A stretch of DNA of 37,169 nt, taken from Rhodanobacteraceae bacterium. GTDB taxonomy: Bacteria > Pseudomonadota > Gammaproteobacteria > Xanthomonadales > Rhodanobacteraceae. Position 1 is the stretch's first letter. Each line of letters begins with the position of its first letter. The position numbers and the translations under genes are program-made. The notes under the pieces are model-generated. The model ran no database searches, was not told the origin of the DNA, and saw only the letters and a list, made by a program, of their open reading frames with translations. The DNA lies in assembly GCA_025928585.1 (NCBI GenBank), contig JAICJG010000016.1, positions 1-37,169 of the forward strand. The letters are read 5' to 3'. Positions 1 to 7,572 of the stretch are shown here, piece by piece.

Positions 1-216
1 CAGCGCCCCGAACGGCCAGCGCAGCAGCCACCAGACGATGCCGAGCGCGATCCACGCCGCGATCAGGATCGCCACCGCGCCGACCACGGTGGCCTCGATC
101 CGCCAGCCGCGGAAGCGGACCAGCACGTAGCCCGGGTCGGAAGCGAGCCACACGAACAGCACCACCAGCAGCGCGACGATGATCAGCGCGAGCACCAGCC
201 AGCGTTTGCCCTTCAT
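1..216 (-). CDS. hemY: HemY N-terminus (heme-operon inner-membrane protein), partial
   Basis: Reading into the window edge on the minus strand gives about 72 residues starting MKGKRWLVLALIIVALLVVL. There is an N-terminal membrane helix, then a SDPGYVLVRFRGWRIEATV segment and a second hydrophobic stretch. This two-helix start with a G-Y-V-L motif is typical of proteobacterial HemY, a TPR-containing inner-membrane protein of the heme operon (unrelated to Gram-positive HemY oxidase). Its ATG overlaps the hemX stop by four bases (ATGA), which suggests translational coupling. The TPR part lies outside the window. The call rests on the N-terminal motif plus the hemD-hemX-hemY order. Confidence 0.85.
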   Translation of the reverse strand, partial: MKGKRWLVLALIIVALLVVLFVWLASDPGYVLVRFRGWRIEATVVGAVAILIAAWIALGIVWWLLRWPFGAL

Positions 217-1280
217 GGCCGTACACCCTCGCTGCTGGTCGCCGAAGCGGGGGCGTCGAGCGGCGCCTGGTTCGCGCGCAGGCTCTCCAATCGCGCGAGT
301 GCGCCACCCAGGCGCGGAGCGGGACCCGGGCCGCGCTGCGACAGCATCCCGGCGATTTCGGCGCGCGCCTCCTTCACCTCCGCATCGCCTGCGTCGAATT
401 GCGCCGCGAGCATGGCGTCGGCACGGTGCAATGCGGCGCGATAGGTTTCGTCGTCGAAGCCGAGCAGTGCTTCCTGGGCCTGCGCGAGATCCAGCGCCAG
501 CGCCTGCCGCGCGAAGCGTGCGTCGGCCGGTGGCGTGCCGTCGCCATCGTCCCGGGTCACCTTGACGATGCTGCCGAAGGAGTGTGCGAGGCGTGACCAG
601 AAGCCGGGTTTGGCGGTGTCCGCGCTGGGCCTGGCGGAGTTTGCGAGCGGCCACGAAGGGAGCTGGCTGCGCAACTTCGACAGCTTGTCGAGCGATGCCT
701 GCCGCGAAGGTGGGGCGGCTGCCGCCAGGGCGCTGCGCTCGATGGCGGCGCTGGCGCGCACCGGCGCAAAGGCAGGGTTCTGGACCTGCGCCAGCACCTC
801 GATCGCTTGCGAATAGGCCTTCAACGCGCCGGCCGTGTCGTGGAACAGGTCATAGCGCTGTTGCGCCGCGCGCAGCAGCATCTCGGCGTCATTCAGCAGC
901 AGCGTGTCGTGTCCAGACTGCTGCTGGCCGCTGAGGTTGGAGAACGCGGTCTCGAGGTTGGCGGTGCGGTTTTCGATGCCGCGCTGGGCGTTGCGAAGGT
1001 CGTCCAGCCTCTGCTCCAGCGTCGCGATCCGCTGGTCGCCAGCGTCGGAACGCTGGTTGCTCGCGGCCAACTGCTGCTGCAGACCCGCCACCGCGGCTGC
1101 GTCCTGTTTACGGGCCGCATCGGTCGCCGCGAGCGTGCGCTGCAGGTGCCAGGTGGTCCAGGCGGCGAGACCCAGCGCGAGGATCGCAACGACCGCGGCA
1201 ATGGCGGCCAGTCCGAGCGGGCGGCCGCGCGGTTTGCGGGGTTCGGGCGGGGAAGCTTCCTCGTCACTGTCCTCGATCAT
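213..1280 (-). CDS. hemX: HemX-like protein (uroporphyrinogen-III C-methyltransferase family name)
   Basis: 355 residues. A charged, proline-rich cytoplasmic N-terminus is followed by one membrane helix (about residues 23-45), then a long Ala/Gln-rich coiled-coil-like stretch (about 48-115, AGLQQQLAASNQRSD) and a helical C-terminal domain with the LLLNDAEMLLRAAQQRYDLFHD segment typical of HemX. Databases often call this family uroporphyrinogen-III C-methyltransferase from an old E. coli assignment, but no SAM-methyltransferase fold is visible. It is better regarded as a membrane-anchored accessory protein of the heme operon. It lies downstream of hemD and overlaps hemY by four bases. Confidence 0.9.
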   Translation of the reverse strand: MIEDSDEEASPPEPRKPRGRPLGLAAIAAVVAILALGLAAWTTWHLQRTLAATDAARKQDAAAVAGLQQQLAASNQRSDAGDQRIATLEQRLDDLRNAQRGIENRTANLETAFSNLSGQQQSGHDTLLLNDAEMLLRAAQQRYDLFHDTAGALKAYSQAIEVLAQVQNPAFAPVRASAAIERSALAAAAPPSRQASLDKLSKLRSQLPSWPLANSARPSADTAKPGFWSRLAHSFGSIVKVTRDDGDGTPPADARFARQALALDLAQAQEALLGFDDETYRAALHRADAMLAAQFDAGDAEVKEARAEIAGMLSQRGPGPAPRLGGALARLESLRANQAPLDAPASATSSEGVRP

Positions 1281-1372
1281 GTCGTCATGCTAGCAGGTGA
1301 ATTGTTGCGCGATCCGGTTGCCGCGTTTCCCGTGGGGTCTTTGCGAACCCTTCCAAGCTTCGATACGGAATC

Positions 1373-2179
1373 TCAGAACGAGCAATGCTGGCGTGACTTC
1401 CCACGCAAGCTGCTCGGGTCGACGTCGGCGACCACCATGGCGAGCATGTCTGCGCCGCGCGCCGATTCCGAGCAAAGCATCCGGGCGAAGCCGGCAAGGC
1501 GCCCGGCATCCGCGAGGCGCGCGCTGCTGACGATCGCGGTGCCGCCGAGCAGTGCCTTGCGCGCACCCTCGGGCAGCGCGGCGAGGACATTGGCAAGCGC
1601 TTCGGCGCTCGAAAGGAGCACGTACAGGGGCTGGTGCGCACCGCCCCGCAGCAACGCATCGCGATGCCGGCGGTCGAGCCGTGCCGGAAGCCGCCGGTAG
1701 ACATGCGCATGCAGCACGCGCGCTCCGTTCCTCGCGAGCTCTTCGGCCAGCAATCCGCGTCCGCCGGCGGCACCGACGATACCGATCCGTCGGCCGCGGA
1801 CGTGGTGCAGCACGTCGAGTCCGAGGATCCCTTCGCTGTCTTCGCGCGCGGGCGCCTGCACGTCGGCGAGGCCCGCGCGACGCAGCGCGGCGTGCGTACC
1901 GGCGCCCGGCGCGATCACGGTTGCGCGGCTGCGAAGCGGCGCCAGTCTTCGCGCGAAACGCACCGCGGCCGGGCTGGTGAAGATCGCCACGTCGCCTCCG
2001 AGCGCCGCCTGCAAGGCTGCGCGCGCGGCGGGCACATCGGCCGGTGCGCGCAGACTCGAACCCGGCATGAGGAGCGGCTTGCCGCCCAGGCCGCGCACCG
2101 CGCGCACCAGCGATGCGGCGGTGCCCGCCGGGCGGGTGATCACGATGCGGACGCCGCCGAGCGGCCGGGGAATTGCCAT
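1373..2179 (-). CDS. hemD: Uroporphyrinogen-III synthase
   Basis: 268 residues. The enzyme cyclises hydroxymethylbilane to uroporphyrinogen III with inversion of ring D, in the cytoplasm. The N-terminal GVRIVITRPAGTAASLVRAVRGLGGKPLLMP is the classic HemD opening, followed by the IFTSPAAVRFA segment, GAGTHAALRRAGL and, in the second domain, RRIGIVGAAGGRGLLAEELARNGARVLHAHVYRR. The fold is two-domain with little sequence conservation, so order with hemX and hemY strengthens the call. A 92-bp gap separates it from hemX. hemC is not present: the next gene upstream (2245) is divergent, so hemD heads this hem transcript here. Confidence 0.9.
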   Translation of the reverse strand: MAIPRPLGGVRIVITRPAGTAASLVRAVRGLGGKPLLMPGSSLRAPADVPAARAALQAALGGDVAIFTSPAAVRFARRLAPLRSRATVIAPGAGTHAALRRAGLADVQAPAREDSEGILGLDVLHHVRGRRIGIVGAAGGRGLLAEELARNGARVLHAHVYRRLPARLDRRHRDALLRGGAHQPLYVLLSSAEALANVLAALPEGARKALLGGTAIVSSARLADAGRLAGFARMLCSESARGADMLAMVVADVDPSSLRGKSRQHCSF

Positions 2180-2244
2180 GGCGTGATGATAGGCGAGCCG
2201 GCCGGAGTCTTGTCGCGCGCGCGGCGGGGCGGCAAACTGGCGCG

Positions 2245-2715
2245 ATGGACATGAACGATGCGAACGCCGCCGCCGCCGCGGCCCTGGAAGCCCGGCTGCT
2301 CGGGCACATCCCGCTGGCCGACGCGATGGATCTCAAGATCAGGCGCTACACGGGCGATGAAGTCGAAATGACCGCACCGCTCGCACCCAATGCGAACGAC
2401 AAGGGCTGTGCATTCGGCGGCAGCATGGCCTCATTGCTGACGCTGGCCGGCTGGGGACTGATCGAACTGAACCTGCACACGCGGGGGCTCGACTGCGACA
2501 TTTATGTCGGTGATTCGCGGGTGCGCTACCACCAGCCGGTCTGGCACGAGTTGCGGGGCGTGGCACGCTTTGCCGAGGTCGGCGCGCTGGATTCATTGAT
2601 AGCCGGGCTGCGCGAGCGGGGCAAAGGCCGGGTGGACGTGGTTGGCGAGATCGCCGGCGATGGCCGTGCCGCGGTCACGCTCACTGCGCGCTTTTTCGCG
2701 CGGCTGCGCCCCTGA
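2245..2715 (+). CDS. YiiD-type hot-dog thioesterase-like protein
   Basis: 156 residues from the ATG at 2245. The sequence MASLLTLAGWGLIELNLHTRGLDCDIYVGDSRVRYHQPV and the preceding NANDKGCAFGGSMA match the hot-dog thioesterase domain found at the C-terminus of YiiD-type proteins (here without the acetyltransferase half). A role in cleaving an acyl thioester is inferred from the family; the substrate is unknown. The gene is divergent from hemD with about 65 bp between the starts. An upstream in-frame start at 2173 would lie inside hemD's 5' end, so the later ATG is preferred. Confidence 0.75.
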   Translation: MDMNDANAAAAAALEARLLGHIPLADAMDLKIRRYTGDEVEMTAPLAPNANDKGCAFGGSMASLLTLAGWGLIELNLHTRGLDCDIYVGDSRVRYHQPVWHELRGVARFAEVGALDSLIAGLRERGKGRVDVVGEIAGDGRAAVTLTARFFARLRP

Positions 2716-2765
2716 CGGCGCCCATTCGGGCACAATCGGCGACGGGTTCTCGAAGAGGGGCGACC

Positions 2766-3176
2766 ATGCGCCGGATCATTGCCGTGACATGCGTGCTGTC
2801 GGTGGCACTCGTCTCTGCGTGCGCCACCCTGCACAACAAGAACCGGTCGCGCGACCAGACGCTGGAAGGTTACGCCGCCGCACTGCGCTGGGGCGGATTC
2901 CAGGAGGCATGGTCGTATGTCGATCCGGCGGTGCGCGCGGCGCATCCGTTGACCGCGCAGCAGAAGGCGCTCTACGACTCGGTGCGGGTGGCCGAATACG
3001 ACACACCCGGTCCGGTCGCGACCGGACCCGACACCATCGAGCAGACCGTCCAGATCCAGCTGATCGCGAAGAGCAGCCAGCGTGTCTATGGAGTGGTGGA
3101 CCACCAGCGCTGGCGCTGGGATCCGGGGAAGAATCGCTGGTGGCTGGAATCGGGGCTGCCGGAAATCAAGCGTTGA
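2766..3176 (+). CDS. Small putative lipoprotein
   Basis: 136 residues. The N-terminus MRRIIAVTCVLSVALVSAC is a lipoprotein signal peptide with a lipobox (LVSAC; modified Cys at residue 19), so the mature protein is probably lipid-anchored in the periplasm. The remainder has a YAAALRWGGFQEAWSYVDP segment and a Trp-rich end (RWRWDPGKNRWWLESGLP). The pattern resembles NTF2-like or snoaL-like folds, but I cannot name a family. It follows the thioesterase gene by 50 bp on the same strand and could be cotranscribed with it. No specific function can be assigned. Confidence 0.75.
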   Translation: MRRIIAVTCVLSVALVSACATLHNKNRSRDQTLEGYAAALRWGGFQEAWSYVDPAVRAAHPLTAQQKALYDSVRVAEYDTPGPVATGPDTIEQTVQIQLIAKSSQRVYGVVDHQRWRWDPGKNRWWLESGLPEIKR

Positions 3177-3213
3177 AGTGCGCCCAGCCCTGATCGCGGC
3201 GTCGACGCATTCA

Positions 3214-3251
3214 CTGGTCACCGGGGTCCTCGCGGGACCTTGAATGACCAG
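3214..3251. repeat. Nested inverted repeat downstream of lipoprotein gene
   Basis: Outer arms CTGGTCA (3214-3220) and TGACCAG (3245-3251) are perfectly complementary. Between them, GGTCC and GGACC form a second hairpin around a TCGC loop. No T-tract follows, so a rho-independent terminator is not clear. It overlaps the start of a repeat shared with position 23174. Confidence 0.6.
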
Positions 3252-3289
3252 AACGCCCTTCCGTGGCCTGACGATTCACAACCGCCGCT
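3247..3289 (+). repeat. Dispersed repeat family C, copy 1
   Basis: A 43-bp segment (accagaacg...tggcctgac...caacc...gct) aligns without gaps to 23174-23216 with 33 of 43 identical bases. It lies in the intergenic space before the rhodanese gene. Both copies are just outside coding sequence, as expected for a short dispersed intergenic repeat. Confidence 0.5.
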
Positions 3290-3316
3290 CCGGATGCAGC
3301 GTTTCGCCGGTTCGCC

Positions 3317-3322
3317 GATAAT
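3317..3322 (+). promoter_or_regulatory. Possible -10 element for the rhodanese gene
   Basis: GATAAT lies 30 bp before the rhodanese ATG in otherwise GC-rich DNA. No convincing -35 hexamer is seen 17 bp upstream, so this is a weak prediction. Confidence 0.3.
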
Positions 3323-3351
3323 GCGCGGCTTCCCTGGACTAGGTCCCCGCG

Positions 3352-3795
3352 ATGCATGAGTTCGTGACCCGCCTGCCGCAATTCATCGGCCACCACATCC
3401 TGCTGGTCGCCGCGTTCGTCGTGATCATCCTGTTGCTGATCGGGCTCGAGGTGTCGCGGAGGTTCCGCGGCTTCCGCGAGCTCACGCCCGGAGCGCTGGT
3501 GCAGATGATCAACCGCGGCTCGCCACTGGTCGTCGACCTGTCGGCGATCGCCGATTACCAGAAGGGTCACATCCCCGGCTCGAAAAACATCGCGCCGAGC
3601 CAGTTCGATCCCGAGAGCAAGGACCTGGCCAAGGCCAAGGACCTGCAGGTGGTGACGGTGTGCCGCAACGGCACCGAATCGGGCAAGGCCGCCAAGCGGC
3701 TGGTCAACGCCGGTTTCACCAATGTCGCGACCCTTGCCGGCGGGATCAATGCCTGGAGGCAGGCGGACCTGCCGCTCGCCAAAGGCCGCAACTGA
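3352..3795 (+). CDS. Membrane-anchored rhodanese-like sulfurtransferase
   Basis: 147 residues. An N-terminal membrane helix (about 16-33, ILLVAAFVVIILLLIGLE) precedes a single rhodanese domain: VVDLSAIADYQKGHIPGSKNIAPSQF, the catalytic loop VCRNGTES with Cys104 as the persulfide-carrying residue, and a GGINAW end. Rhodanese domains transfer sulfane sulfur; the N-in, C-out or reverse topology cannot be decided here. This architecture matches the YibN-type protein that in many gammaproteobacteria precedes grxC-secB. Those partners are absent here, because the next gene is recQ on the opposite strand. Confidence 0.88.
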   Translation: MHEFVTRLPQFIGHHILLVAAFVVIILLLIGLEVSRRFRGFRELTPGALVQMINRGSPLVVDLSAIADYQKGHIPGSKNIAPSQFDPESKDLAKAKDLQVVTVCRNGTESGKAAKRLVNAGFTNVATLAGGINAWRQADLPLAKGRN

Positions 3796-3903
3796 TCCGA
3801 CTTCCTCGGGGTCGATGACCTTCGCGCGGCGCATCCGCCACGGCCGACCGGGTTTCGGGGCGCGCTTCGCAGAAGAGTTGGCGTTCCCCGGGAGTCCCGG
3901 TTC

Positions 3904-3924
3904 GAACGTGCACCCCGACCCGGT
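3904..3924 (-). repeat. Degenerate family A repeat unit after the recQ stop
   Basis: gaacgtgcaccccgacccgg resembles the inverse unit gaaagtgcactctgaccccg, with several substitutions. It sits within a few bases of the recQ stop codon (3928-3930). A second, weaker match in the opposite orientation (cggggtcgatgaccttcg) lies near 3806-3823, so the two may be the remains of an inverted doublet. Confidence 0.35.
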
Positions 3925-3927
3925 TTT

Positions 3928-5799
3928 CTAGGCGCCGCGCAGCACCGTCAGGAACCGTGCGCCATAGCGTTCCAGCTTGCGCGCGCCGACGCCGCTGATG
4001 GCGGCCAGGGCCTCGCGGTCCCTGGGCCGTTCGCGCAGCATCGCGTACAGCGTCGCGTCGTGGAAGATCACGTACGCCGGCACGCCCTGTTCCTTCGCCA
4101 GTTTCGCGCGCGTGTCGCGCAGGGCATTCCACAGCGGTTCCTCGTGCGGGGCGATGTCGAGGCTGCGGTGATTGCCCGAGGCGTCGGCGCGACGGCTGGC
4201 GCGGCGCTGCGCGCGGTCCGGTTCCCGGCGCAGGTGGACGGTTTCGTCGCCGCGCAGGACCGGGTGCGCGGCCGGTGTCAGGCGCAAGGTCCCGTAGCCT
4301 TCGAGGTCGGGGCTGAGCAGGCCGCGGGCGACCAGTTGCCGGAACACGCCGCGCCACTGGCGCGCGTCGAGTCCGGCGCCGATGCCGTGCACGGAAAGGC
4401 GGTCGTGGCCTTGCGCCTGGATGCGCTCGTTGTCCTTGCCCAGCAACACGTCGATGAGATAGCCGACGCCGAATCGCTGGCCGGTGCGGTAGACGCAGGA
4501 CAGCGCCTTCCGTGCGGCCTCGGTCGCGTCCCAGGTGGGCGGCGGGTCGAGGCAGTTGTCGCAGTTGCCGCACGGTTGTTCGAGGGTCTCGCCGAAGTAC
4601 GCCAGCAGCTGCTGGCGACGGCAGTGGGTGCTCTCGGCAAACGCCAGCAGCGCGTCGAGCTTGCCACGCTCCAGCCGCTTGCGCGCTTCGTCGGCGTCGG
4701 ATTGCTGGATGAATTGGGCGAGCGTGACCAGGTCGCTCAACCCGTAGGTCATCCACGCGTCGGCGGGCAGGCCATCACGGCCGGCGCGCCCGGTTTCCTG
4801 GTAATAGCCTTCGAGGCTTTTCGGCAGGTCGAGGTGCGCGACGAAGCGCACGTCGGGTTTGTCGATGCCCATGCCGAAGGCGATGGTCGCGCACATCACG
4901 ATGCCGTCTTCGCGCAGGAAGCGCTGCTGGTTGGCGGCGCGCGTGGCCGCGTCGAGGCCGGCGTGGTAGGGCAGCGCCTCGATGCCCTGCTCGGCGAGCC
5001 ACGCCGCGGTGTCCTCCGCCTTGCGCCGCGACAGGCAATACACGATCCCCGATTCGCCGCGGTGGCCGGCGAGGAACGCCTTCAATTGCTGGCGCGGCTG
5101 GTCCCGCTGCGCGACGCGGTAGCGGATGTTGGGCCGGTCGAAGCTGGAGATGAATTGCCGGGCTTGGCCGAGCGCCAGGTGCTCGACGATCTCGCGCCGG
5201 GTCGGGGCGTCGGCGGTCGCGGTGAGGGCGATCCGCGGCACGTTCGGAAAGCGCTCGTGCAACACCGTGAGTTCGCGGTACTCGGGACGAAAATCGTGGC
5301 CCCATTGCGACACGCAATGGGCTTCGTCGATCGCGAACAGCGACACCCTGGCGCGTTCGAGCAGGTCCAGGAAGCGGCCGGTGAGCAGCCGCTCGGGCGC
5401 CACGTACAGGAGCTTCAATCCACCGCCGAGGAAGCGCCGCTCGACGCCGGCCTGCGCCGGGGCGTCGAGGCTGGAATTGAGGAACGCCGCCGCCACCCCG
5501 AGCTGGCGCAACGCTTCCACCTGGTCCTGCATCAGCGCGATCAGCGGCGAGACCACGATGGCCGTGCCGTCCCGCAGCAACGCGGGAATCTGGTAGCACA
5601 ACGACTTGCCGCCGCCGGTCGGCATCAACACCAGCGCGTCGCCGCCCGCCGCGAGCTGTTCGATGATGGCCTGCTGGCGATCGCGGAAGGCGCCGTACCC
5701 GAATACGTCGCGCAGTACCGCAAGACTGGGGTCAGAGTGCATTTTCGCGGCAAAACCGGGGTCAGAGTGCACTTTCGAATCCGGGCTTGCGATGAGCAT
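3928..5799 (-). CDS. recQ: ATP-dependent DNA helicase RecQ
   Basis: 623 residues from the preferred ATG (5797-5799). A 3'-5' DNA helicase for recombination and replication-fork repair. Visible motifs in order: [11 protein letters not shown] (motif 0), [17 protein letters not shown] (Walker A), [20 protein letters not shown] (DEAH box), ALTATA (motif III), [10 protein letters not shown] (motif VI), the zinc-binding cysteines [10 protein letters not shown], an RQC region, and a C-terminal HRDC domain ([17 protein letters not shown]). The start is unusual: a GGAGGAG Shine-Dalgarno lies just before ATG 5799, but residues up to about 20 ([19 protein letters not shown]) are two tandem translations of a dispersed 20-bp repeat. 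An alternative ATG at 5742, inside the repeat, would give about 604 residues, close to the E. coli length. Confidence 0.95.
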   Translation of the reverse strand: MLIASPDSKVHSDPGFAAKMHSDPSLAVLRDVFGYGAFRDRQQAIIEQLAAGGDALVLMPTGGGKSLCYQIPALLRDGTAIVVSPLIALMQDQVEALRQLGVAAAFLNSSLDAPAQAGVERRFLGGGLKLLYVAPERLLTGRFLDLLERARVSLFAIDEAHCVSQWGHDFRPEYRELTVLHERFPNVPRIALTATADAPTRREIVEHLALGQARQFISSFDRPNIRYRVAQRDQPRQQLKAFLAGHRGESGIVYCLSRRKAEDTAAWLAEQGIEALPYHAGLDAATRAANQQRFLREDGIVMCATIAFGMGIDKPDVRFVAHLDLPKSLEGYYQETGRAGRDGLPADAWMTYGLSDLVTLAQFIQQSDADEARKRLERGKLDALLAFAESTHCRRQQLLAYFGETLEQPCGNCDNCLDPPPTWDATEAARKALSCVYRTGQRFGVGYLIDVLLGKDNERIQAQGHDRLSVHGIGAGLDARQWRGVFRQLVARGLLSPDLEGYGTLRLTPAAHPVLRGDETVHLRREPDRAQRRASRRADASGNHRSLDIAPHEEPLWNALRDTRAKLAKEQGVPAYVIFHDATLYAMLRERPRDREALAAISGVGARKLERYGARFLTVLRGA

Positions 5800-5831
5800 C
5801 GACTCCTCCATGAAAGTGCACTCTGACCCCG
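5728..5831. repeat. Family A repeat cluster: two direct units and one inverted unit
   Basis: Units: GGGGTCAGAGTGCATTTTCG at 5728-5747, GGGGTCAGAGTGCACTTTCG at 5758-5777, and the inverse gaaagtgcactctgacccc at 5812-5830. The last two form a near-perfect inverted doublet with a spacer of about 34 bp. The spacer contains the recQ Shine-Dalgarno and ATG. The block begins three bases after the glycosyltransferase stop codon and extends into the recQ coding sequence. The architecture resembles REP/REPIN elements mobilised by RAYT-type tyrosine transposases, but no such transposase is in this window. Confidence 0.85.
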
Positions 5832-5833
5832 TT

Positions 5834-6550
5834 TCACAGTTCCTCGACGCCGGTCACCTTGGCGCGGCGCATCAGCCACGCGACGCCGCGCAGGTCGGCG
5901 AGGCCCACCCACAGCCGGTCCAGCATCCCGTACTTGGACACGCCGCGGGTGCGCGGCCGGTGGCCGACGGGAATGCTGACGCTCTCGAAACCGGCGCGCT
6001 TCACCAGCGCCGGCAGGTAGCGGTGCATGTGGTCGAAGTAGGGCAGGGCGAGGAAGGTTTCGCGCTCGAACAACTTCAGGCCGCAGCCGGTATCGGGCGT
6101 CGCATCGCGCAGCATCCGCGAGCGCACGCCATTGGCGATCTTCGAGGAGATGCGCTTGTTGAAGCTGTCGCGGCGGGTAGTACGCCAGCCGGCGAAGAGT
6201 TTCACTTTCGGATCGGCGGCTTTGCGCGCTTCGACCAGCTTCGGAATGTCGGCGGGATCGTTCTGGCCGTCGCCGTCGAGGGTGGCGATCCAAGTGCCGC
6301 GCGCCGCACGGACGCCGTTCCGGATCGCGGTGCTCTGGCCGCTGCGGCTGAGGTGCCGCACGATGCGCAGCTCTGGGTGCCGCGCGCGCTCGGCCTTCAG
6401 GACTTCGAGCGAATCGTCGGAGCTCGCATCGTCCACGTACACGATTTCGTAGTCGACGCGTCCGCGCAACGCGGTGGCGATCTCGGCCAGCAGTGGCGGG
6501 ATGTTGTCGCGCTCGTTGTAGACGGGCACGACCACGGACAATTCGGGCAT
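5834..6550 (-). CDS. Family 2 glycosyltransferase (polyprenyl-phosphate sugar transferase-like)
   Basis: 238 residues. GT-A fold motifs: [16 protein letters not shown] at the N-terminus, [11 protein letters not shown] (nucleotide binding), the [14 protein letters not shown] metal-binding region, and [34 protein letters not shown] typical of dolichol-phosphate-mannose-synthase-like enzymes. It probably moves a hexose from a nucleotide sugar to polyprenyl phosphate on the cytoplasmic face. No C-terminal membrane helices are present, so this is the short soluble or peripheral type. It lies between parB and recQ, 158 bp after parB. The acceptor and sugar cannot be read from sequence. Confidence 0.85.
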   Translation of the reverse strand: MPELSVVVPVYNERDNIPPLLAEIATALRGRVDYEIVYVDDASSDDSLEVLKAERARHPELRIVRHLSRSGQSTAIRNGVRAARGTWIATLDGDGQNDPADIPKLVEARKAADPKVKLFAGWRTTRRDSFNKRISSKIANGVRSRMLRDATPDTGCGLKLFERETFLALPYFDHMHRYLPALVKRAGFESVSIPVGHRPRTRGVSKYGMLDRLWVGLADLRGVAWLMRRAKVTGVEEL

Positions 6551-6671
6551 GCGGGGCGCCTTGCCGCGGGAAAGCCGCGATTATCGCCGATGCGGCGGAT
6601 GCGTGCCTGTGGCAGCGACGCCCAACGACAGTTGCCGCTCTTTGCAAAGCCCGACGCCCCGGCGCGGAAAC

Positions 6672-6712
6672 GTTGGGCGTCCGCCGATGAAGCCGGCGTC
6701 AGCCCCACCTAC
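6672..6712. repeat. Family B hairpin repeat overlapping the parB stop
   Basis: gttgggcgtccgccg / cggcgtcagccccac forms an imperfect long hairpin around ATGAAG. Related copies lie at 29275-29309 and 30930-30967, all sharing a central cgatgaagcc. The right arm contains the parB TAG codon (6709-6711). Its position at the 3' end of a gene suits mRNA 3'-end protection or termination. Confidence 0.6.
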
Positions 6713-7572
6713 CTCAACTTTTCGAGGATGCCTTCCAGCGCGTCGTGGTCGTGGTAGTGGATCACGAGTTTTCCGCGCTTGCCGCGGCCCTGCGCGATCT
6801 CGACGCGGGTGCCGAGGTTCCCGGAGAGTTCGCGCTCCAGCGACGCGATATCCGGATCGACGTCGCGGGATTTCCTCGCGCCCGCGCTCTTGGGCAATTG
6901 CGCGAGGCGCACCGCCTGCTCGAGTTCCCGCACCGACCATTCGTGGTCGGCAGCCTTTTCGGCCAGCGCGATCGCGCGCGGCGCAGGCAGGGTGAGCAGC
7001 GCGCGGGCGTGGCCCATTTCGATGCGGCCTGCGTCCAGCAGGTCGCGGATCGGCTCGGGCAGTTCGAGGAGCCGCAGCAGGTTGGCGACCGCCGCGCGCG
7101 AACGGCCGACCGCATCGGCGGCCTGCTGCTGGCTCAACTTGAATTCGTCGATCAGGCGCCGCAGCGCCTGGGCTTCTTCCAGCGCCGTCAGTTCCTGGCG
7201 CTGGATGTTCTCGATCAACGCCACCGCGAGCGCCGACTGCGCAGGGATGTCGCGCACCACCGCGGCAATCTCGGCGAGACCGGCTTTTTTCGCGGCGCGC
7301 CAGCGGCGCTCGCCGGCGATCAGCTCGTACTGGCCCCGCCCGGCGTCGCGCACCACGATCGGCTGGATCAGTCCCTGGGCCCGGATCGACGCCGCCAATT
7401 CTTCCAATGCGGCATCGTCGAAATGGTGGCGCGGCTGGTACTTGCCGGGGCGGATCGAGGTGATCGAAAGGTTCTCGAGTGTCTCGCCGGTGGCCTGGGG
7501 TTCGTCGTCCGTGTTGCCCAGCAGCACGTCGAGGTCGCGGGATCCGAGGCCCCTGCGTTTGGCGGCACTCAT
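6709..7572 (-). CDS. parB: Chromosome-partitioning protein ParB
   Basis: 287 residues from the ATG that overlaps the parA stop. ParB is a CTP-dependent DNA clamp that loads at parS near the origin. Visible: a short basic N-terminus (KRRGLGSRDLDVLLG), the ParB box with LSITSIRPGKYQPRHHFDDAALEELAASIRAQGLIQPIVVR, the CTP-binding GERRWRAAKKAGL, ENIQRQELTALEEAQALRRL, a helix-turn-helix (LSQQQAADAVGRSRAAVANLLRLLELP) and a C-terminal dimerisation segment (GKLVIHYHDHDALEGILEKL). It forms an operon with parA. Its TAG stop codon lies inside a family B hairpin repeat. Confidence 0.97.
   Translation of the reverse strand: MSAAKRRGLGSRDLDVLLGNTDDEPQATGETLENLSITSIRPGKYQPRHHFDDAALEELAASIRAQGLIQPIVVRDAGRGQYELIAGERRWRAAKKAGLAEIAAVVRDIPAQSALAVALIENIQRQELTALEEAQALRRLIDEFKLSQQQAADAVGRSRAAVANLLRLLELPEPIRDLLDAGRIEMGHARALLTLPAPRAIALAEKAADHEWSVRELEQAVRLAQLPKSAGARKSRDVDPDIASLERELSGNLGTRVEIAQGRGKRGKLVIHYHDHDALEGILEKLR

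Noticed and set aside
3796-3927. A small gene between the rhodanese and recQ
   Set aside because: The short frames there carry no Shine-Dalgarno or motif, and the stretch is better explained by decayed repeat units.
4060-5826. Long open frame (588 codons) on the plus strand opposite recQ
   Set aside because: Antisense shadow of recQ in high-GC DNA; the translation is V/R/A-rich with no recognisable motif, whereas the minus strand has all RecQ motifs.
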